A stretch of DNA of 64,000 nucleotides, taken from positions 62,001 to 126,000 of the forward strand of contig NZ_CADIJV010000012.1 in assembly GCF_902859765.1 (NCBI RefSeq). Direction: 5' to 3'. Positions 17,832 through 29,198 of the stretch are shown here, piece after piece (position 1 is the first letter of the stretch; each line of letters begins with the position of its first letter). The DNA comes from Achromobacter pulmonis (GTDB lineage: Bacteria > Pseudomonadota > Gammaproteobacteria > Burkholderiales > Burkholderiaceae_B). A program made the translations under genes and the position numbers. The notes under the pieces are model-generated. The model made no database searches, had not been told where the DNA came from, and saw nothing but the letters and a program-made list of their open reading frames with translations.

Positions 17832-17876
17832 CCGCACCCAAGCCACAGGGGTATCCGGTTTGGGTGTGGTCATTTT
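17832..17876 (+). terminator. Rho-independent terminator of the hydrolase gene
   Basis: The arms CCGCACCCAA (17832-17841) and TTGGGTGTGG (17860-17869) pair with one G-U wobble and are followed by TCATTTTT. It lies 11 bp after the hydrolase stop codon. Confidence 0.7.
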
Positions 17877-18005
17877 TGCTGAAAAGCCGCGTGAACTTGG
17901 CTGGCCTGGCTGCGCCAGTGACCAGTCAAGCCCATTTCACGGTATATGCTGGAGCACATCGAACGACGCAAGGCATGGCCGGCGACGCCATCGCCTTCCC
18001 GGCCG

Positions 18006-18575
18006 TCAATCATCCAGCACGCAGTGCGAGAGACTCCGCATCGCATCGATGGCGCGATCGGTGGATTCGCCCATCTGGGCATGCACGATGGCGCCGTCAA
18101 TCGCGACCGTAAGGGCGGCGCCCAGGGTGTGACCAGGGCTCTCGAAGAGCACGTCCAGACATCTCGCGACGTCCTTCTTGTGCTCGCGCACGATCTTCAA
18201 AATGGCGGGATGCGTGGAGCCGAACTCGGCCACGGCATTCAGAAAGGCGCAACCGCGGAAATCCTCGCTGTCGAACCAATCGCGCAGCGTAAGCGCCAGC
18301 GAGTCGATCTTCGAGGCGCCGGAGTCCAGATTGGAAGCGAGACTCTCTCGAAACCACTGCATCCAGCGTTCGTGACGGAACTCGAGATAGGCCATCACCA
18401 GCAGTTCCTTGCTGGGATAGTGCCGATAGAACGTCACCTTGGTGACAGCGGCGGCTTCGATGATCTTGTCGACCCCGGTGGCGCGGATGCCCTGGCCGTA
18501 AAACAAGGCATGGGCCGCATGCAAGATGCGTTCACGAGGCGAGAGCGTGTCGACGGGGGGAGTGTTGCGTGTCAT
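18006..18575 (-). CDS. TetR-family transcriptional repressor
   Basis: This is a 189-residue TetR regulator. The helix-turn-helix spans about residues 15-60 (RILHAAHALFYGQGIRATGV, AAAVTKVTFYRHYPSKELLV), followed by a helical ligand domain (FRGCAFLNAVAEFGSTHPA, ALTVAIDGAIVHAQM). The ATG at 18575 gives the standard N-terminus; the much longer open frame upstream runs through the operators and the divergent gene. It faces a DUF1348 gene with three 19-bp repeats in the 117-bp gap, so it very probably represses that gene and itself. TetR/DUF1348 pairs are common, and inducers in this group are often electrophiles. Confidence 0.93.
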   Translation of the reverse strand: MTRNTPPVDTLSPRERILHAAHALFYGQGIRATGVDKIIEAAAVTKVTFYRHYPSKELLVMAYLEFRHERWMQWFRESLASNLDSGASKIDSLALTLRDWFDSEDFRGCAFLNAVAEFGSTHPAILKIVREHKKDVARCLDVLFESPGHTLGAALTVAIDGAIVHAQMGESTDRAIDAMRSLSHCVLDD

Positions 18576-18583
18576 GCCGCATT

Positions 18584-18671
18584 GTAGACAGATCGGTCCA
18601 CTGCCCGCAATTTGAAGTAGACAGGTCGTTCCACTTGCATTAACCTGCGCATGTAGACAGATCGTTCTACT
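18584..18671. promoter_or_regulatory. Three 19-bp TetR-operator repeats
   Basis: Direct copies lie at 18584-18602 (GTAGACAGATCGGTCCACT), 18617-18635 (GTAGACAGGTCGTTCCACT) and 18653-18671 (GTAGACAGATCGTTCTACT). Spacings are 33 and 36 bp, about three to three and a half helical turns. Each copy is an imperfect palindrome of the form TAGAC-N6-GTCTA, close to the TAGACC-N4-GGTCTA pattern of NemR-type operators. The last copy ends 21 bp before the DUF1348 start codon, where a repressor would block RNA polymerase. Confidence 0.8.
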
Positions 18672-18692
18672 TTCTTTTGCCCAGGAGCAATC

Positions 18693-19160
18693 ATGGAAAC
18701 TCGTCCCCCCCTGCCGCCGTTCACGAAAGAAACCGCCATCCAGAAGGTACGGCTCGCGGAAGATGGCTGGAACTCGCGCGACGCCGCGAAGGTCGCACTG
18801 GCCTACACGCTGGATACCAAATGGCGCAATCGCGCCGAGTTCGCCAACAACCGGACGGAAGCCCAAGCCTTCCTGGATCGGAAATGGAAGAAGGAACTCG
18901 ACTACCGGCTCATCAAGGAACTCTGGGCCCACGATGGCAACCGGATCGCCGTGCGTTATGCCTACGAGTGGCACGACGACGCGGGCAACTGGTTCCGTTC
19001 TTATGGAAACGAGAACTGGGAGTTCATGCCTGATGGACTGATGCAACGCCGCTACGCCTGCGTCAACGACATGCCGATCAAGGAATCGGAGCGAAAGTTC
19101 CATTGGCCGCTCGGCCGCCGGCCCGACGATCATCCGGGCCTGTCGGAGCTCGGCCTCTGA
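18693..19160 (+). CDS. DUF1348 / NTF2-like (SnoaL-fold) protein
   Basis: This is a 155-residue cytoplasmic protein with the DUF1348 pattern: [20 protein letters not shown] near the start, [19 protein letters not shown], then [39 protein letters not shown] and [20 protein letters not shown]. The fold is a SnoaL/NTF2-like cone, and no catalytic role is established. CAGGAG lies five bases before the ATG. It is the likely target of the divergent TetR gene. In other genomes such pairs respond to reactive small molecules, which is an inference for this one. Confidence 0.9.
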   Translation: METRPPLPPFTKETAIQKVRLAEDGWNSRDAAKVALAYTLDTKWRNRAEFANNRTEAQAFLDRKWKKELDYRLIKELWAHDGNRIAVRYAYEWHDDAGNWFRSYGNENWEFMPDGLMQRRYACVNDMPIKESERKFHWPLGRRPDDHPGLSELGL

Positions 19161-19256
19161 ACGACCGCAAGAATGGTGAGTCGGAGCGTCCAGCCCGCAT
19201 GCGCTTGACCTCCGCTCCCTATTTCGCCTTGCTAAGCCTGGCCTGACAGTCCCTCT

Positions 19257-19440
19257 GCGACCGACTTTATTCCCCGTTTTCACTTTGAAAACTAGAAATA
19301 AAGTCAGTCGCAAACGACCCGCGTAACCGATTGATTTTGAAAGACATCCAGGATTAGAAAACATGGATCAAAGTCGGTCGCACCCTGGAACTCGCGCCTT
19401 CAGCCCAAGAAAAAATTGAACAAAAGTCGGTCGAAACGTC
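19257..19440. repeat. Left cluster of a 28-nt repeat family (core AATAAAGTCGGTCGC), Tn7-like end repeats
   Basis: Four copies lie here. Copy A (19257-19282, GCGACCGACTTTATT core) and copy B (19286-19311, reverse orientation, AATAAAGTCAGTCGC) meet head to head around CTT, giving a 55-bp hairpin with four mismatches in 26-bp arms. Copies C (ending about 19381, CAAAGTCGGTCGC) and D (about 19420-19434, CAAAAGTCGGTCG) are degenerate and point the same way as B. The AATAAAGTC core resembles TnsB-binding repeats at Tn7 ends. With the right cluster at 20436 they bracket one foreign-looking gene. No transposase gene is present. Confidence 0.6.
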
Positions 19441-19564
19441 CCTGCCTCCCGTGTTCAATCTGACCGAGTTGCGAATGGAAATGTCGTACCGCCTCTTGGC
19501 GCATGCAGGCCGGCGAAACCTATAGCCGTCATGGTGGCCGCTTCCGGCCAGAAGCGGACGACCG

Positions 19565-20209
19565 ATGATTCCGGATATGCTATTTCCACATATCAACCAA
19601 CCCGAGATTCCAGTTTCCGGCGAAATGATGGCGAACGTTCGAGCAGGCTATGAGCAACGACTATGCGACCTCGTCGAATCCTCTGAGCAACTGATGGCCG
19701 CGCTGCGGGCGGTTCGCTGCCTTGGTTTACCCTCGTGGTGCATCGGTGCAGGGGCCATCAGATCCTTGGTTTGGGATAACTTGCATGGCTTTCAGGTGCC
19801 CTCGAACGTGGATGACGTGGACGTTGCGTACTTTGATGCCGAAGCGCCTCTAGCTCTGGATGCCGAACTTCAAGAGCGGCTGCATCTTCTCCTTCCCTCG
19901 CTCACTTGGGAAGTGACAAACCAGGCCAGAGTGCACGAGTGGTTCGCAGAAGCCCTCGGCCAGGTGGTTTCACCCCTAACGTCTTTGGACGATGGGCTGG
20001 CCACTTGGCCAGAGTTCGCCACCTGCGTTGGCATTTACCTGGACGGTGATGAATCATTGAAGGTCATAGCGCCGTACGGATTGAATGACCTGTTTGAACT
20101 GCGAGTTCGGCACAACCCTCGCCGGGCGAGCGTCTCAACGTTTATGCACCGTGTGAATTCCAAGCGATTCAGCCACCGATGGCCTCGGCTTTCGATCTGT
20201 ACTCCCTGA
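19565..20209 (+). CDS. Nucleotidyltransferase family protein (PF06042/DUF925 type)
   Basis: This 214-residue protein shows the pattern of the NTP_transf_6 family: LGLPSWCIGAGAIRSLVWD, a DDVDVAYFD metal-binding acidic pair about residue 90, WEVTNQARVHEWF, TWPEFATCVGIYLD and VIAPYGLNDLFELRVR near the end. The substrate is unknown; related proteins are predicted nucleotidyltransferases. GC is clearly lower and codon use less GC3-biased than in flanking core genes. It is the only gene between two clusters of inverted 28-nt repeats next to glmS, so it looks like transposon cargo. The start at 19565 is tentative; a later ATG (MANVRAGYE) is possible. Confidence 0.85.
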   Translation: MIPDMLFPHINQPEIPVSGEMMANVRAGYEQRLCDLVESSEQLMAALRAVRCLGLPSWCIGAGAIRSLVWDNLHGFQVPSNVDDVDVAYFDAEAPLALDAELQERLHLLLPSLTWEVTNQARVHEWFAEALGQVVSPLTSLDDGLATWPEFATCVGIYLDGDESLKVIAPYGLNDLFELRVRHNPRRASVSTFMHRVNSKRFSHRWPRLSICTP

Positions 20210-20336
20210 CCGCACAGAGGGCTGCTGTGGGTCGCAAGCGGCCAGTCGTCGACGACCGCTATCCCCAAGTGCGCTCCGACGCGCAGGTCCGAACCCCGGC
20301 CGGACGGAGCCTGTTGCGCCCCGAGCTAATTGGATG

Positions 20337-20364
20337 CACCAAAAAGAGGGCCGCTCTGCGGCCC
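20337..20364 (-). terminator. Rho-independent terminator for minus-strand transcription
   Basis: GGGCCGC (20348-20354) and GCGGCCC (20358-20364) form a stem with a 3-nt loop. On the minus strand the hairpin is followed by TCTTTTTGG. It lies 140 bp downstream of the glmS stop, beyond the right repeat cluster, and probably ends the glmS transcript. Confidence 0.65.
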
Positions 20365-20435
20365 CCGCGCATGCTTTAACAACCGATGAGTCCATCTTCG
20401 CCACACAATCGGTGACGATCTGGCCCGTTCCAGTT

Positions 20436-20482
20436 GCGACCGACTTTATTCCGCGCGACCGACTTTATTTCCAGTTTTCAAC
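20436..20482. repeat. Right cluster of the 28-nt repeats, just downstream of glmS
   Basis: Two tandem copies in direct orientation, E (20436-20452) and F (20455-20482), both read GCGACCGACTTTATT on the plus strand, with F continuing TCCAGTTTTCAA. They are inverted relative to copies B-D of the left cluster. The outer edge of F is 22 nt after the glmS stop codon, which is where Tn7 elements insert (about 23-25 bp downstream of glmS). Confidence 0.6.
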
Positions 20483-20504
20483 TTCACCCAGCCTGCCTGG
20501 CGGC

Positions 20505-22337
<1,833 letters not shown>

Positions 22338-22489
22338 AGGGGGAGACTCCTGAAAGTTCGAGTACGGAACGCATTGTGCGCGCACCATCAAGAAATTTGA
22401 TTTCTTTATCTGGTCACATTTGACAGTTTATTCACTTACATATTTGTGATTAAATAATATTTCACTGAACATGCATTAATGAATTAATC

Positions 22490-22978
22490 ATGCAAAATCA
22501 GCCGATAACCCTGCCCGAGCTGGACGACCTGGATCTGCGGATTCTGGAACAACTCCAGGACGACAACTCCCTGACCAACCAGGAACTGGCCGCGCGTGTG
22601 CACGCCTCGCCGCCAACCTGCCTGCGGCGGGTGCGGCGCCTGGTGGAAGAAGGGGTGATCGCGCGCCAGGTCGCCATCCTGGCGCCCGGCAAGCTGGGCA
22701 GCACACTGACCGCCATTGTCGAGATCACGCTGGATGTGCAGGCGGCCGAAAGCCTGGATGCCTTCGAACGGATCATGCTGGCCGAACCGGCAGTGCTGCA
22801 GTGCTACCGCGTGTCGCCGGGACCCGACTTCGTGGTGATCGCGCAGGTCAAGGACATGCCGGCCTATCACGCGCTGGCGCACCGCGCCTTCACCGCGCAC
22901 GCCAATGTGCGCAATGTGCGCACATTCTTCTCGGTGCATCGCGCCAAGTTCGAGACCCGCATCGATCCGCGCGGGTAA
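22490..22978 (+). CDS. Lrp/AsnC-family transcriptional regulator
   Basis: This is a 162-residue regulator with an N-terminal helix-turn-helix (LDLRILEQLQDDNSLTNQEL, then HASPPTCLRRVRRLVEEGV) and a C-terminal RAM ligand domain (about residues 75-150, GPDFVVIAQVKDMPAYHALA). Such proteins bind an amino acid and form octamers. The ATG at 22490 follows an unusually AT-rich 150-bp gap shared with glmS, a likely site for autoregulation. The regulon cannot be told from context. Confidence 0.94.
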   Translation: MQNQPITLPELDDLDLRILEQLQDDNSLTNQELAARVHASPPTCLRRVRRLVEEGVIARQVAILAPGKLGSTLTAIVEITLDVQAAESLDAFERIMLAEPAVLQCYRVSPGPDFVVIAQVKDMPAYHALAHRAFTAHANVRNVRTFFSVHRAKFETRIDPRG

Positions 22979-23005
22979 GCACCCCGCCGGCAGGCGCCGC
23001 GCGGT

Positions 23006-24067
23006 TCAGCGGGCGGCCAGCAGGCGCTCGAACTGCGCCAGGTAGCGGTTGCCCATCTTCTGCACGTCGTGTTCGTCACGCACGTAGCGATAGGCGCGCT
23101 CGGTGATCTCCTGGCGGAAGGCGGTGTCATCCAGGCAGCGCGCCATGCCCAGAGCCATGGCGTGGAAGTCGGCCACCGCGCACAGCACGCCGCGGCCGTC
23201 GGCCAGGCTTTCCTTCAGGCCGCCGGCATCGGTGGACACCACCGGCACGCGTTGCAGGAAGGCGTCCAGCACGCTGCTGCCCAGCGCCTCTTCCTCGGAA
23301 CTCATGACGAACACGTCGAGGATGCTGTAGAAGTCCTCGACGCCCTTGCGAAAGCCGGCGAAGCGGTAGACGTCCTCGACGCCCAGCGTCCGCGCCTCGT
23401 CGCGCGCCTGCTGTTCGCGGTCGCCGCCGGCGCCGAAGTGCAGGAAGACAAAGTCGCGCCGCGTCTTCGCCAGTTCGGCCACCGCGCGCACCAGCGTCAC
23501 CGGATCCTTGTCGCGGATCAGCGCAGCGGAGGTGGCCATGACCTTCTTGCCTTCCAGGCCGAACTCGCGCACCAGCGCGGCGACGTTGTCCTGGTCGATC
23601 TGGTGCGGCTCGACCGCGCTGCGGATGATGACCGGGTCCAGCCCCAGGCGCCGCGGCTCGCTCGCCGCCATGTCGCTGATCGCCACGAACAGGTCGGTGT
23701 GGCGCCACTTATAGCCGGTCTTCCATTCCTCGTTCGGCTTGACCACAAACGAGGTGCGGCGGGAAAACACCACCGGGCGGCGGTGCAGCCACTTGGTCAG
23801 CACGGCCCAGGTGATGGTGTTGGCGGTCTGGGCATGGATGATGTCGTAGCCACTGCCCGCGCGCGCCAGGAAGGCCAGTTGCGCCGGCACGTTGCGGCAG
23901 GTGTGCGCCACGAAGCCTTCCTGGCGCGCGCGTTCGGCCAGCGGGCCGCCTTCGCGGCACAGCACTTCGACCTGGTGGCCGGCGTTGCGGAACGCGCGCA
24001 TGCAGTACAGCGTCTGGCGTTCGCCGCCGCGCCAGCCTTTCTCGAAGTTGAGCTGCAGGATCTTCAT
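23006..24067 (-). CDS. Glycosyltransferase family 4 protein
   Basis: This is a 353-residue GT-B glycosyltransferase. The N-terminal domain starts [20 protein letters not shown], with the acceptor-side GGxER loop, and the C-terminal domain has the nucleotide-sugar region [20 protein letters not shown] and [18 protein letters not shown], with the EX7E-like pair of retaining GT4 enzymes. It begins inside the stop codon of ugd (ATGA overlap), so the two are co-translated. It may transfer a UDP-sugar, perhaps glucuronic acid or a product of it, to a cell-surface polysaccharide. The acceptor is unknown. Confidence 0.9.
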   Translation of the reverse strand: MKILQLNFEKGWRGGERQTLYCMRAFRNAGHQVEVLCREGGPLAERARQEGFVAHTCRNVPAQLAFLARAGSGYDIIHAQTANTITWAVLTKWLHRRPVVFSRRTSFVVKPNEEWKTGYKWRHTDLFVAISDMAASEPRRLGLDPVIIRSAVEPHQIDQDNVAALVREFGLEGKKVMATSAALIRDKDPVTLVRAVAELAKTRRDFVFLHFGAGGDREQQARDEARTLGVEDVYRFAGFRKGVEDFYSILDVFVMSSEEEALGSSVLDAFLQRVPVVSTDAGGLKESLADGRGVLCAVADFHAMALGMARCLDDTAFRQEITERAYRYVRDEHDVQKMGNRYLAQFERLLAAR

Positions 24068-25386
24068 GCGCGGCCGATGCCCGAGTACTCGAAGCCCTGG
24101 GCGCGCACGTCGGCCGGCGTGTAGAGGTTGCGGCCGTCGATGATCAGCGGCGTCTTGAGCAACGCCTTGACGCGGTCGAAGTCGGGCGCGCGGAAAACCT
24201 TCCATTCGGTGGCGATCAACAGCGCGTCGGCGCCGTCGAGCGCGTCGTACATGTCGGTGGCGAAGCTCACGCCGGGCTTGCCGTCCAGCACCCGCGCGGC
24301 CTCGTGCATGGCCACCGGGTCGTAGGCGCGCACGCTGGCGCCGCGCCGCGTCAGCTCGGCGATCACGGTCAGGCTGGGCGCCTCGCGCATGTCATCGGTG
24401 TTGGGCTTGAACGACAGGCCCCACAGCGCGAACGTGCGGCCGCTCAGGTCCTCGCCATAGCGCGCCACCAGCTTTTCCGAGAGGCGGAACTTCTGCGCGT
24501 GGTTGGCGGCCTCGGCCGCCTCGATCACACGCATCGGCAGAGCCTTGTCGGCAGCGGTGTTGACCAGCGCCTGCACGTCCTTGGGAAAACACGAGCCGCC
24601 ATAACCGGCGCCCGGATACAGGAAGTGGTAACCGATGCGCGGATCGGCGCCAATGCCGCGGCGGACCTGCTCGATGTCCGCGCCCAGCGCCTCGGCCAGG
24701 TTGGCCATTTCGTTCATGAACGAGATGCGGGTGGCCAGCATGGCATTGGCCGCGTATTTGGTGAGTTCGGCCGAGCGCACGTCCATCACCATCAGGCGGT
24801 CGTGGGTGCGCTGGAACGGTTCATAGATGCGGCGCATGACGCCGATGGTGTAGTCGTCGTCGGCGCCGACGATGACCCGGTCCGGGCTCATGAAGTCGTT
24901 GATCGCCGCGCCTTCCTTGAGGAATTCCGGGTTGGAGGCAACGCTGAACGGCACCTCGACGCCACGCTTGGCCAGTTCCTCGGCCACCGCGGCGCGCACC
25001 TTGTCGGCGGTGCCGACCGGCACGGTGGATTTGTCCACGATCAGCTTGCGGCTGGTCATGTGGCGGGCGATGTTGCGGGCGGCCGCCAGCACGTACTTCA
25101 GGTCGGCCGAGCCGTCCTCGCCCGGCGGCGTGCCGACGGCGATGAACTGCACGTCGCCGAAGTCCACGCTCTGGGCCACGTCATCGGTGAAATGCAGGCG
25201 GCCGGCCTGCACGTTGCGCCGCACCAGGTCTTCCAGGCCCGGCTCGTAGATGGGGATGCCGCCCTGGCGCAACAGGGCGATCTTGGCCGCGTCCACGTCC
25301 AGGCACATGACGTCGTTGCCCATATCGGCCAGGCACGCCCCCGACACCAACCCTACGTAACCGGTACCCACGACCGTGATTTTCAT
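24064..25386 (-). CDS. ugd: UDP-glucose 6-dehydrogenase
   Basis: This enzyme oxidises UDP-glucose twice with NAD+ to UDP-glucuronate for surface polysaccharides. The 440-residue protein opens with the Rossmann motif [20 protein letters not shown]. The catalytic cysteine lies in [14 protein letters not shown] (about residue 262), with [27 protein letters not shown] and the C-terminal domain [17 protein letters not shown]. Family length is normal. The stop overlaps the start of the glycosyltransferase gene, forming a two-gene operon. Confidence 0.97.
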   Translation of the reverse strand: MKITVVGTGYVGLVSGACLADMGNDVMCLDVDAAKIALLRQGGIPIYEPGLEDLVRRNVQAGRLHFTDDVAQSVDFGDVQFIAVGTPPGEDGSADLKYVLAAARNIARHMTSRKLIVDKSTVPVGTADKVRAAVAEELAKRGVEVPFSVASNPEFLKEGAAINDFMSPDRVIVGADDDYTIGVMRRIYEPFQRTHDRLMVMDVRSAELTKYAANAMLATRISFMNEMANLAEALGADIEQVRRGIGADPRIGYHFLYPGAGYGGSCFPKDVQALVNTAADKALPMRVIEAAEAANHAQKFRLSEKLVARYGEDLSGRTFALWGLSFKPNTDDMREAPSLTVIAELTRRGASVRAYDPVAMHEAARVLDGKPGVSFATDMYDALDGADALLIATEWKVFRAPDFDRVKALLKTPLIIDGRNLYTPADVRAQGFEYSGIGRA

Positions 25387-25548
25387 GCCTGAACGCCTTA
25401 AAAATAGGTAAACACCGCGCCGGGACCGTCCGCCGCGGCGCTGGCCGCCATTATAGAAGCCGGCCGGCCCGCAGGGCTTGCGGCGGGCTGCCGCGAGCCG
25501 CCGCCCGCGCGGAGCGCGGCGCGGCCGACCAGCCCCCCGGTCTGGCCG

Positions 25549-26973
25549 TCACGGCTCCGAGGGCGTACGCAGCTTGCTGAAGCGCACCGTGTTCACGACC
25601 ACCGCCAGCGCGGCGCAGATCGTGCCCAGCACCAGCGCCAGCCCGGGGCCGTGCGCCAGGCTGATGCTGAAAGCGATCGCCACCAGCGCGGTGCCGAAGC
25701 TCTGGCCGAAGACCCGGGTGGTCGCCTGCAGGCCGCCCGCCGCGCCGCTGCGCGCGCGCGGCGCGGCCGACAGCATGGCGCGATTGTTCGGCGTCTGGAA
25801 GAAACCGAAGCCGACCCCGGCCACGAACATGCCCGCCATGATCGACACATTGCCCACCTCGGCCGGCAGCGCCGCCAGCCACAACATGCCGGCCACCATG
25901 GTGGCCGCGCCGATCCCGCTCAGGGTGGCGGCCGAATAGCGGTCCGACAGGCGTCCGGCCAATGGCGCGATCAACGCCGTGCCCACCGGCCAGGCGCCCA
26001 TCAGCATGCCCACCTCCAGGTAGGGCCGGCCCAGCACCTGCTGAAAATAGAACGGCAGCGACACGTATGACGCCATCTGCGCCGCGAAGGTGCAGGCCGA
26101 CGCCGCCACCGCGAACGCCAGCGGCCGGATTCGCAGCAGGTCCACCGGCACCAGGGGCGCGGGCTGGCCGCTGGCGCGGCGCACCAGCACCAGGCCGGCC
26201 ACGGCGGCGATCGCCACCAGGCCGATGCCGCGCAGCAGATCCTCGCCCATCATGTCGATGCCGGAAATGAACACCCCCAGCGTCACCATGCACAGCAACG
26301 CGCTGATCCAGTCCAGCCGCACATCATTGCGCGGCACTTCCGGCAGATGGCGCAGGCCGAACATGGCCAGCACGCAGATCGGCAGATTGACCGCGAAGAT
26401 CCACGGCCACGGCGCCACCGACAGGATCGCCGATCCGATGGTCGGGCCCAGCACCGACATCACCGCCACCGTGGTGGCGTTGATGCTGATACCGCGCCCC
26501 AGCATCCGCAACGGATAGATATTGCGCACCAGCCCGCCGAACAGGCACATCAGCGTCGCCGCCCCCACACCCTGGAACACGCGCGCCAGCGTCAACTGCA
26601 GCAGCGAGCCGGCCAGGGCGCAACCCAGCGACGCCAGCGTGAACAGCACCAGCCCGAAGGTGAACATGCGCCGGAAGCCGATGCGCTCGGCCAGCGCCGA
26701 CAGGGGCAGCAGCATCATCACCACCGCCAGGTTGTAGGCGTTGACCACCCACACCGCCTGCGCCGGCGAGGCGTTCAGGTCGGTGGCAATGGTCGGCAGG
26801 GCGACGTTGGCGATGGTGGTGTCCAGCACCGACAGGCTGATGCCGGTCATGACGGTCGCCGCCGCCCAGTAGCGGCGCGGCACCGGCAGGCCATCCGGGA
26901 CGGCGGACCTGGCGCCGTCGGCCGGCGCCTGTGACGCCGGCGGCGTCACGACTTCTTGACCGGCCGTTGCCAA
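25549..26973 (-). CDS. MFS exporter of the DHA2 (EmrB/QacA) type
   Basis: This inner-membrane transporter of 474 residues has about 14 hydrophobic helices. Hallmarks are [20 protein letters not shown] in helix 1, [10 protein letters not shown] in loop 2-3, [32 protein letters not shown] in helix 5 and the inner-membrane signature [13 protein letters not shown]. It probably exports drugs or metabolites by proton antiport. It starts 28 bp inside the end of glmU in another frame, so translational coupling is likely. No membrane-fusion protein gene (emrA) is nearby. Confidence 0.92.
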   Translation of the reverse strand: MATAGQEVVTPPASQAPADGARSAVPDGLPVPRRYWAAATVMTGISLSVLDTTIANVALPTIATDLNASPAQAVWVVNAYNLAVVMMLLPLSALAERIGFRRMFTFGLVLFTLASLGCALAGSLLQLTLARVFQGVGAATLMCLFGGLVRNIYPLRMLGRGISINATTVAVMSVLGPTIGSAILSVAPWPWIFAVNLPICVLAMFGLRHLPEVPRNDVRLDWISALLCMVTLGVFISGIDMMGEDLLRGIGLVAIAAVAGLVLVRRASGQPAPLVPVDLLRIRPLAFAVAASACTFAAQMASYVSLPFYFQQVLGRPYLEVGMLMGAWPVGTALIAPLAGRLSDRYSAATLSGIGAATMVAGMLWLAALPAEVGNVSIMAGMFVAGVGFGFFQTPNNRAMLSAAPRARSGAAGGLQATTRVFGQSFGTALVAIAFSISLAHGPGLALVLGTICAALAVVVNTVRFSKLRTPSEP

Positions 26974-28319
26974 CCGTCGACGGTGACCTGCTTGCCGCGC
27001 GACACCGTCAGCTTATCGGCCGGCGCATCGCGGGTCAGGGTGGTGCCTGCGCCCAGGGTCGCGCCGCGGCCCACGCGCACCGGGGCCACCAGCTGCGTAT
27101 CCGATCCGATGAAGACGTCATCCTCGACGACGGTACGGTGCTTGTTGACGCCGTCGTAGTTGCAGGTGATGGTGCCCGCGCCCACGTTCACGCGCGCGCC
27201 GATGTCGGCGTCGCCGATGTAGGCCAGGTGGTTGGCCTTGCTGTCGGCGCCCAGCACGCTCTTCTTGATCTCGACGAAATTGCCGACGTGGGTGCGGTCG
27301 CCCAGCTCGGCGCCCGGACGCAGGCGGGCATACGGGCCGATGCGCGCGTCAGCGCCGACCTGGGCCTGCTGCAGATGGCTGAAGGCCTCGATCTGCGTGC
27401 CCGCGCCAATGCTGACGTCGCGCAGCACGCAGTGCGGCCCCACGCGCACGCCGTCGGCCAGCGTCACCTGGCCCTCGAACACGCAGCCCACGTCGATGAA
27501 CACGTCGCGACCGCAAGTGAGCGTGCCGCGCACATCGAAGCGCGCCGGGTCGGCCAGCGTCACGCCGGCCTCGAGCAGGCGGCGCGCCTGCTCACCCTGC
27601 CAGCGGCGTTCCAGTTCGGCCTGCTGCACGCGGCTGTTCACGCCCAGCGTCTCCCACGACGCGCCCGGCTGGGCCGCGCCCACCGGCACGCCGTCGGCCA
27701 CGGCCAGGCCCACCACATCGGTCAGGTAGTACTCGCCCTGGGCGTTGTTGTTGTCGATGCGCGAGAGCCAGTCCTTGAGCTGCGCGGTCGGCGCGGCCAG
27801 GATGCCGGTGTTGACTTCCTTGAGGGCGCGCTCGATCTCCGAAGCGTCCTTGTGCTCGACGATGCGGCAGACATTGCCGGCCGCGTCGCGCACGATGCGG
27901 CCATAGCCGGTGGAGTCGGCCAGCACTTCGGTCAGCACCGCGGCGCCGGCGCCGCGCGCCTGCAGCAGACGGCGCAGCGTCTCGGGCTGAACCAGCGGCA
28001 CGTCGCCGTACAACACCAGAGTCACGTCGTCCTTGCCGTCGCCTTCGCGCAGCAACGGCACGGTCTGCTGGACCGCGTGGCCGGTGCCTTGCTGCGGCTG
28101 TTGCAGCGCGAACTGCAGATCGTCCTGGCCGCTGAAGGCCTGCTTGACACGATCGGCGCCATGGCCGACCACCACGATGATGCGGGCCGGTTCGAGCTGG
28201 CGGGCGCTGTCCAGCACGTGGGCCAGCATCGGTTTGCCGGCCAGGGTGTGCAGCACCTTGGGCAGGTCCGACTGCATGCGCTTGCCGAGTCCGGCGGCGA
28301 GAATCACTACATTAAGCAT
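26946..28319 (-). CDS. glmU: Bifunctional GlmU: GlcNAc-1-P uridyltransferase / GlcN-1-P acetyltransferase
   Basis: GlmU acetylates glucosamine-1-phosphate and then forms UDP-GlcNAc. The 457-residue protein has the N-terminal pyrophosphorylase domain with [18 protein letters not shown] and [20 protein letters not shown], and the UDP-GlcNAc-contact region INTGILA-like VNTGILAAP. From about residue 250 the left-handed beta-helix hexapeptide repeats follow, with [20 protein letters not shown] and [16 protein letters not shown] near the acetyltransferase site. The ATG at 28319 is fixed by the nucleotide-binding start [10 protein letters not shown]. It precedes the DHA2 exporter gene, which overlaps its end. 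Confidence 0.97.
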   Translation of the reverse strand: MLNVVILAAGLGKRMQSDLPKVLHTLAGKPMLAHVLDSARQLEPARIIVVVGHGADRVKQAFSGQDDLQFALQQPQQGTGHAVQQTVPLLREGDGKDDVTLVLYGDVPLVQPETLRRLLQARGAGAAVLTEVLADSTGYGRIVRDAAGNVCRIVEHKDASEIERALKEVNTGILAAPTAQLKDWLSRIDNNNAQGEYYLTDVVGLAVADGVPVGAAQPGASWETLGVNSRVQQAELERRWQGEQARRLLEAGVTLADPARFDVRGTLTCGRDVFIDVGCVFEGQVTLADGVRVGPHCVLRDVSIGAGTQIEAFSHLQQAQVGADARIGPYARLRPGAELGDRTHVGNFVEIKKSVLGADSKANHLAYIGDADIGARVNVGAGTITCNYDGVNKHRTVVEDDVFIGSDTQLVAPVRVGRGATLGAGTTLTRDAPADKLTVSRGKQVTVDGWQRPVKKS

Positions 28320-28381
28320 AGGTTCCGGTATCGAAAATGCCCGGCGCCGCCGTCTCGCGGCCCGGGCCTGGATTGAAAAAA

Positions 28382-29155
28382 TCAGGGCTTGCCGTCGGCA
28401 GGCCCGCTGTTCCTGGCGGCCGCCTTGGCGGCCGGTTTGCGCGCGGTCTTGCGGGCGGGCTTGGCGCCCGTCTTGGCGGCCTTGGCCGCCGGGGCGGCCG
28501 GCTTGGCCTGGGATTTGTCGGCTTCGGCGGCGGGCTGGCTGCCGGGCATCGATGCCGCCGTCGCCGCCGCGATCTGGTTGAATTGCTGTTGCAGCAGGTC
28601 CCACCAGGCCTTGGAGGCCGACTGCGCCGCCGCGCCCATCTGCTCGCTCATGCCTGGCTGGGCGCCGGCCGCGCCGCCCTCGGCCTCGGATGCCTTGGTG
28701 TCAGGCTGCGCGGCGGCCGGAGCGTCTTGCGGGGCGCTTTTGGGCGCGCTCTTGGCGGCCGGGGCCGGCTTCAGGCCCAGCACCACCTCCAGCGGCGATG
28801 CCGCGCCGCTGTCGCGCACCGTACCCAGATCCAGGTTGGCGGCCGAATCGACAAAGGCGCGCAGGGTGCTGATGGTGGAGCGCTGCACTTCCATGCCCTG
28901 GATCGTGCTCGACAGCATCGACAGGTTCATGCGCAGCCAGTTCTCCACCGAACGCAGCTCGGCGATGCGGCGATCCAGGTCTTCCAGGTTCATGGGCGGC
29001 GCCATCGGCAGGCTGCTCGCCAGCCCGCCCGGTCCGGTCAGCCCGGCCCAGGCCTGGCGCATCATTTCCATGCTGGCCAGCAAGGGATTGCCCGACAGGT
29101 CGGAATTCTGGCCCATGCCGGGCAGGACGAACGGGTTGCTGTGTTGGTCGCTCAT
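28382..29155 (-). CDS. PhaM-like polyhydroxyalkanoate granule protein
   Basis: This 257-residue protein resembles PhaM, which in Ralstonia activates PHB synthase and ties granules to the nucleoid. The N-terminal half is the conserved PhaM-type domain ([59 protein letters not shown]). The C-terminal part is Ala/Pro-rich and ends in a Lys/Ala histone-H1-like tail (about residues 215-250, with [20 protein letters not shown]) suited to DNA binding. No pha synthesis gene is adjacent. It is followed by glmU on the same strand, 62 bp away. Confidence 0.85.
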   Translation of the reverse strand: MSDQHSNPFVLPGMGQNSDLSGNPLLASMEMMRQAWAGLTGPGGLASSLPMAPPMNLEDLDRRIAELRSVENWLRMNLSMLSSTIQGMEVQRSTISTLRAFVDSAANLDLGTVRDSGAASPLEVVLGLKPAPAAKSAPKSAPQDAPAAAQPDTKASEAEGGAAGAQPGMSEQMGAAAQSASKAWWDLLQQQFNQIAAATAASMPGSQPAAEADKSQAKPAAPAAKAAKTGAKPARKTARKPAAKAAARNSGPADGKP

Positions 29156-29198
29156 TCCGGTCTTCCCATAGATCAAGAAACGCTGCCGGCCGGCACGG

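Noticed and set aside
18006-19364. 452-codon TetR frame including the upstream region
   Set aside because: The real TetR starts at 18575; the extension runs antisense through the DUF1348 gene and the operators.
20210-20435. Possible additional cargo gene after the nucleotidyltransferase
   Set aside because: Frames here are short, rich in Arg/Pro and lack a start with ribosome-binding site; only the terminator hairpin is supported.
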